Positions 5,791 through 8,813 of a stretch of 8,813 nt of DNA are shown piece after piece. A model generated the notes under the pieces. It was not told where the DNA came from. It made no database searches and was given only the letters and a program-made list of their open reading frames with translations. The translations under genes and the position numbers were made by a program. This stretch comes from Chloroflexota bacterium (GTDB lineage: Bacteria; Chloroflexota; Dehalococcoidia; SZUA-161; JAUWZY01). Numbering within the stretch: position 1 is the stretch's first letter; every line of letters begins with the position of its first letter. Where the stretch lies: assembly GCA_030615045.1 (NCBI GenBank), contig JAUWZY010000029.1, positions 1 to 8,813 of the forward strand, given 5' to 3'.

Positions 5791-6106
5791 TTGCTATACA
5801 TATCGCGTTTCTTGGTCTGATGAGGATGGGGAATATGTTGGTCTATGTGCAGAGTTTCCTAGCCTGAGCTGGCTGGCTGAAACCCAAGAGGCGGCATTTC
5901 AAGGTATACGTGATGTTGCGGCAGAAGTCGTTGCAGATATGCAGGCCAATGGTGAACCTATACCTGAACCACTTGCAACTAAGCGTTATTCCGGTAATTT
6001 CACGGTTCGCGTACCGCCGGAGGTACATCGAAGCCTCGCCATACAAGCAGCAGAAGCCGACGTCAGTCTCAATCGGCTCATCAGCGCCAGGTTGGCCACG
6101 CCGTAA
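5774..6106 (+). CDS. hicB: HicB family antitoxin
   Basis: This 110-residue protein has the two parts of HicB. Residues 8-60 (YRVSWSDEDGEYVGLCAEFP, then a helix rich in Ala/Glu) form the partial RNase-H-like fold that covers the HicA active site. Residues 72-107 (YSGNFTVRVPPEVHRSLA and SLNRLISARL) form a ribbon-helix-helix DNA-binding domain. It would neutralise HicA and bind operator DNA to control the operon. It overlaps the end of hicA by 17 bp in another frame, so the two are translationally linked in the usual toxin-then-antitoxin order. It appears complete. The triple repeat upstream of the promoter, or DNA around the -10, is the obvious candidate operator, but this is inference. Confidence 0.9.
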   Translation: MVQVNDCYTYRVSWSDEDGEYVGLCAEFPSLSWLAETQEAAFQGIRDVAAEVVADMQANGEPIPEPLATKRYSGNFTVRVPPEVHRSLAIQAAEADVSLNRLISARLATP

Positions 6107-6144
6107 ACGCCCCTATCCTGCTCATTGTGCTGCTCTCCGATCCC

Positions 6145-6174
6145 TTGGCTTTTTGTGCCCAGATGGACTACAAT
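6145..6174 (+). promoter_or_regulatory. Candidate promoter of birA
   Basis: TTGGCT (6145-6150) is followed after 18 bp by TACAAT (6169-6174), a good -10. The transcript would start near 6181, about 65 nt before birA. The rest of the hicB-birA gap (6107-6246) shows no other gene and no clear terminator. A purine-rich AAGAGGAAATAGAGAGGAAG stretch near 6193-6214 is too far from the start codon to be its ribosome site. Confidence 0.4.
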
Positions 6175-6246
6175 ATGTGGAATGACGGGTAAAGAAGAGG
6201 AAATAGAGAGGAAGCGAAAACATAGCTTTACATAACCGCGACTTAA

Positions 6247-7020
6247 ATGGTGAAGAATGATATATCCCCAGCTTCGCTCCTCGAGGGTCTAAGCACCGAG
6301 TTCGTTGGCCGCCGGATCCTCTATTACCCCGCCATCCCCTCGACCATGAACGAGGCCAAAAGAGCGGCGAGGGAGGGTGCTGTGGAGGGGACTATCGTCA
6401 TCGCTGAACAGCAGACGGGGGGGAGGGGGCGCTTGGGCCGAGGCTGGCTCTCCCCTCCAGGTAACATCGCCTTGTCCCTCATCATCCGCCCAGGCTTGGA
6501 GCAGCTCCCGCGCCTCAATATGGTGGCGTCTTTAGCTACGGTTCACTGCATCGAAAAGGTCACCGGGCTCAAAGCCGAGATCAAATGGCCCAATGACATC
6601 CTCATCGGGGGCAAGAAGATATGCGGCATCCTGACCGAAAGCGCTCTTCGAAAAGGGAGCGTCGATTGGGCTATCATCGGCATTGGCATAAACATAGACC
6701 TCGATGCCAGTTCCCTCCCAGAGTTCGCTGCCACCAGCCTCTGTTACGAGTTAGGGCATGAGGTTTCTCGCCTGGAGTTGCTTAAGTGCCTACTCGGCGA
6801 GCTGGAGCGATTCTATCTGGCAGTGCGCAGGGGAGAGCCCATTCATGAGCAGTGGCAGAAGCGACTTGTGACCTTGGGCAAAACGGTTCGTCTCAAGTCC
6901 GCTGGCGTGGTCGAAGAAGGCTATGCCGAAGCCGTAGATGAAGATGGTTATCTCTTGCTACGGCGCCCCGATGGCGCCCTGACCAGGATCGCTGCCGGCG
7001 AGGCTACCCTGCTCCCTTAG
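6247..7020 (+). CDS. birA: Biotin-[acetyl-CoA-carboxylase] ligase, single-function (no DNA-binding domain)
   Basis: This 257-residue enzyme activates biotin with ATP to biotinyl-AMP and transfers it to a lysine of biotin carboxyl carrier proteins. Visible motifs are GGRGRLGRGW (58-67, the biotinyl-AMP loop), KWPND (113-117), GKKICGIL with the presumed catalytic Lys124 (122-129) and GIGIN (145-149). Residues from about 210 to 257 form the small C-terminal SH3-like domain. The N-terminal winged helix of E. coli BirA is absent, so this is a class I ligase that cannot repress biotin genes in that way. A TAA directly precedes the ATG, so no longer form is possible. No good SD is seen in front. The last 17 bases overlap the end of the convergent mfd gene. 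Confidence 0.93.
   Translation: MVKNDISPASLLEGLSTEFVGRRILYYPAIPSTMNEAKRAAREGAVEGTIVIAEQQTGGRGRLGRGWLSPPGNIALSLIIRPGLEQLPRLNMVASLATVHCIEKVTGLKAEIKWPNDILIGGKKICGILTESALRKGSVDWAIIGIGINIDLDASSLPEFAATSLCYELGHEVSRLELLKCLLGELERFYLAVRRGEPIHEQWQKRLVTLGKTVRLKSAGVVEEGYAEAVDEDGYLLLRRPDGALTRIAAGEATLLP
7004..7020. other. Convergent 3' overlap of birA and mfd
   Basis: The birA stop TAG (7018-7020) lies inside the mfd reading frame and the mfd stop (7006-7004, TAG on the minus strand) lies inside birA. The genes share 17 bp tail to tail. There is no intergenic terminator, so each transcript must run into the antisense of the other. Confidence 0.9.
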
Positions 7021-8812
7021 TCTCAGCACTCAGGAGGTCTCGGTTCCCTGCTATCGTCCCCAGAACCTCCTCCACTACCTCGGGCCATGTTGCGCCAAGT
7101 TGCCTCATATCCAGTCGCAGCTGATTTGTCCCTACCTTTAGCTTGCCCTCAAAGCTGCGCTGCAGTAACGCCCTATCCACTTTGACCCCCTGGCCCAATT
7201 TAAGCAGCACCTGATTCCTTTCCCTGGAAATGGCTTGGATGCCAGCTTGAGCCCCGAGCGCCTTTATCCTTACCAGGTAAAGCAGATTCCTTGCCGGCAA
7301 TGGTACGGCTCCAAATCGATCCCTCAATTCGTGCTCTATATCCTCGACCTCCTGAGGGGAACTGACCTTAGCCAGCCGCTGATACAGGGCAAGCTTGGTG
7401 GCAAGGTCGGTGATATATTCCTCGGGGATATAGGCGGGGAGGGGGAGGTCGATGGTGGGGGCTTGGGGGCGGGGGCTGAAACTCCGGCCCTCTCTCGCAG
7501 CCTTCGATTCCTCCACTGCCTCGGCCAAAAGCCGACAGTAGAGCTCAAAGCCAACAGTCCCCATGTGCCCACTCTGCTCTGCACCCAGCAGATTTCCGGC
7601 ATCACGGATCTCCAGGTCCCTCATGGCGATGCGGAAGCCGGAGCCCAATTCTGTGGCTTCAAAGATGGTGCGCAGTCGTTTTCTGGCGGCATCGGTAAGG
7701 CGCTTCCGTCTTTGATACAGGAAATAGGCGTAGGCGCGGGTGGCGCCCCGTCCCACCCGACTCCGAAGCTGATAGAGCTGAGTCAGTCCCAGCTTATCGG
7801 AGTCGTTGACGATGATGGTGTTGACATTGGGCAGGTCCAAGCCGGACTCGATAATAGTGGTGCAAACCAAGACATCGCTCTTGCCCATGGTGAAATCGAG
7901 CATCACTGACTCCAGGGCCTGCTCAGGCATCTGGCCGTGAGCCACTGCTATCCGGGCCTCAGGGACTAAATGGCTTAGCCTTTCTGCCATGGCGGCGATG
8001 CTCTGTACTCGATTATGGACGAAGAAAATCTGCCCATCCCGTTCCAACTCTCGCAGTATCGCCTCCCGAATCAGCCTCTCATCATATTCGGCGATATAGC
8101 TCTTTATCGGCAGCCTCTCCTCGGGAGGTGTCTCCATAGTGCTCAAGTCGCGAATGCCAGTCAGCGACATGTGCAGGGTTCGCGGGATCGGAGTTGCGCT
8201 CAAGGTCAGGACATCAACCTCTTTCCTCAGCTGCTTGAGCCGTTCCTTATGAGCTACACCGAAGCGCTGCTCCTCATCGATGATGACCAGACCGAGGTTT
8301 TTGAAGGAGACATCCTTTTGCAGCAGCCGATGGGTGTTGATGCAGATATCCACTGTGCCGCTCTCGAGCCCTGTTATGACCTCGTGCTGCTCTTCCGGGG
8401 AGCGGAAACGGCTGAGCATCTCCACCCTGATCGGGAAAGCACCTAATCGCTGGCGAAAAGTGGTGAAGTGCTGCTGGGCCAGCACCGTGGTCGGCACTAA
8501 GAGTGCCACCTGCATCCCATCTATCACCGCCTTGAAGGCGGCCCGAAGGGCGACCTCGGTTTTGCCGTAGCCTACGTCACCGCATATCAGCCGGTCCATC
8601 GGCCTCGGCCTTTCCATGTCCTCTTTGACTTCGTTTACCGCTTCCAGTTGATCCGGGGTCTCGATATAGGGAAAAGAGGCCTCGAGTTCCTGCTGCCATG
8701 TGGTGTCTGGGGAGAAGGCGAGGCCAGGTGAGACCTCCCGCGTCGCATGGATGACTAACAGCTCTCGAGCCAGATCTCCCGCTGCCTGCTTAACCCTTTG
8801 CTTGGTTCTGAG
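7004..8812 (-). CDS. mfd: Transcription-repair coupling factor Mfd, C-terminal 602 residues (5' end off window)
   Basis: The frame is open to the right edge; a Met at 8617 is internal, since the residues before it (for example SPDTTWQQELEASFPY, 8703-8656) are conserved Mfd sequence. Mfd removes RNA polymerase stalled at lesions and recruits UvrA. The visible part holds the RecG-like translocase module: Walker A GDVGYGKT (visible residues 78-85), the DEEQ box (179-182), SATPIPRT (205-212), helicase motif VI QLRSRVGR (348-355) and the TRG region (RDLEIRDAGNLLGAEQSGH, about 398-416). It is followed by the C-terminal TRCF/D7 domain (about 452-560). The UvrB-like N-terminal domains and most or all of the RNA-polymerase-interacting domain lie beyond the edge. 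In motif VI the usual Gly of QxxGRxxR is Ser351 (AGT, 7762-7760). Confidence 0.95.
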   Translation of the reverse strand, partial: LRTKQRVKQAAGDLARELLVIHATREVSPGLAFSPDTTWQQELEASFPYIETPDQLEAVNEVKEDMERPRPMDRLICGDVGYGKTEVALRAAFKAVIDGMQVALLVPTTVLAQQHFTTFRQRLGAFPIRVEMLSRFRSPEEQHEVITGLESGTVDICINTHRLLQKDVSFKNLGLVIIDEEQRFGVAHKERLKQLRKEVDVLTLSATPIPRTLHMSLTGIRDLSTMETPPEERLPIKSYIAEYDERLIREAILRELERDGQIFFVHNRVQSIAAMAERLSHLVPEARIAVAHGQMPEQALESVMLDFTMGKSDVLVCTTIIESGLDLPNVNTIIVNDSDKLGLTQLYQLRSRVGRGATRAYAYFLYQRRKRLTDAARKRLRTIFEATELGSGFRIAMRDLEIRDAGNLLGAEQSGHMGTVGFELYCRLLAEAVEESKAAREGRSFSPRPQAPTIDLPLPAYIPEEYITDLATKLALYQRLAKVSSPQEVEDIEHELRDRFGAVPLPARNLLYLVRIKALGAQAGIQAISRERNQVLLKLGQGVKVDRALLQRSFEGKLKVGTNQLRLDMRQLGATWPEVVEEVLGTIAGNRDLLSAETKGAG

Positions 8813-8813
8813 C

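Noticed and set aside
6107..6246. A small gene between hicB and birA
   Set aside because: Open frames here are only a few codons long, and a TAA sits directly before the birA ATG.
7235..7909. A 224-codon plus-strand open frame antisense to mfd
   Set aside because: It lies opposite well conserved Mfd helicase sequence, has a low-complexity Gly-rich part and no recognisable family or ribosome site.

Overview
The window comes from a bacterium. It carries mfd (a bacterial transcription-repair coupling factor), a biotin ligase, sigma70-type promoters and Shine-Dalgarno sites. The exported beta-helix protein with an NSWWGD-type end rung, the DegV sequence and the Mfd sequence recall Chloroflexota (Dehalococcoidia-like) genomes, but this is an impression from memory and should be held loosely.

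Layout, left to right. Bases 1-2991 (minus) hold the first 997 codons of a very large secreted right-handed beta-helix protein. It has a signal peptide, an N-terminal cap and about 28-29 rungs of about 26 residues. It continues past the left edge. Its leader (2992-3144) and a near-consensus promoter (3145-3173) lie between it and a DegV-family lipid-binding protein gene (3178-4080, minus). A divergent intergenic region of about 250 bp with inverted repeats follows. Next is a histone-deacetylase-superfamily gene (4333-5397, plus) in which the first His of the usual His-His pair is Gln. An AT-rich spacer then carries three perfect 10-bp tandem repeats placed directly against a TTGACA-17-TATCAT promoter. 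This promoter drives a hicA-hicB toxin-antitoxin pair (5533-6106, plus), whose genes overlap by 17 bp. The right third holds a biotin-protein ligase without a DNA-binding domain (birA, 6247-7020, plus). It converges with and overlaps by 17 bp the C-terminal 602 codons of mfd (7004-8812, minus), which runs off the right edge.

The genes do not form one pathway. Mfd and BirA are housekeeping, DegV and the deacetylase are conserved accessory metabolism or regulation, and hicAB looks like a small acquired module with its own control region. The beta-helix protein is a surface or secreted product. I found no RNA genes, CRISPR array, transposase or phage genes. I do not see a clearly new multi-gene system. 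The most noteworthy points are the hicAB control region with helically phased repeats, the repeat architecture of the beta-helix protein, the altered active-site motif of the deacetylase and a Gly-to-Ser change in Mfd helicase motif VI.
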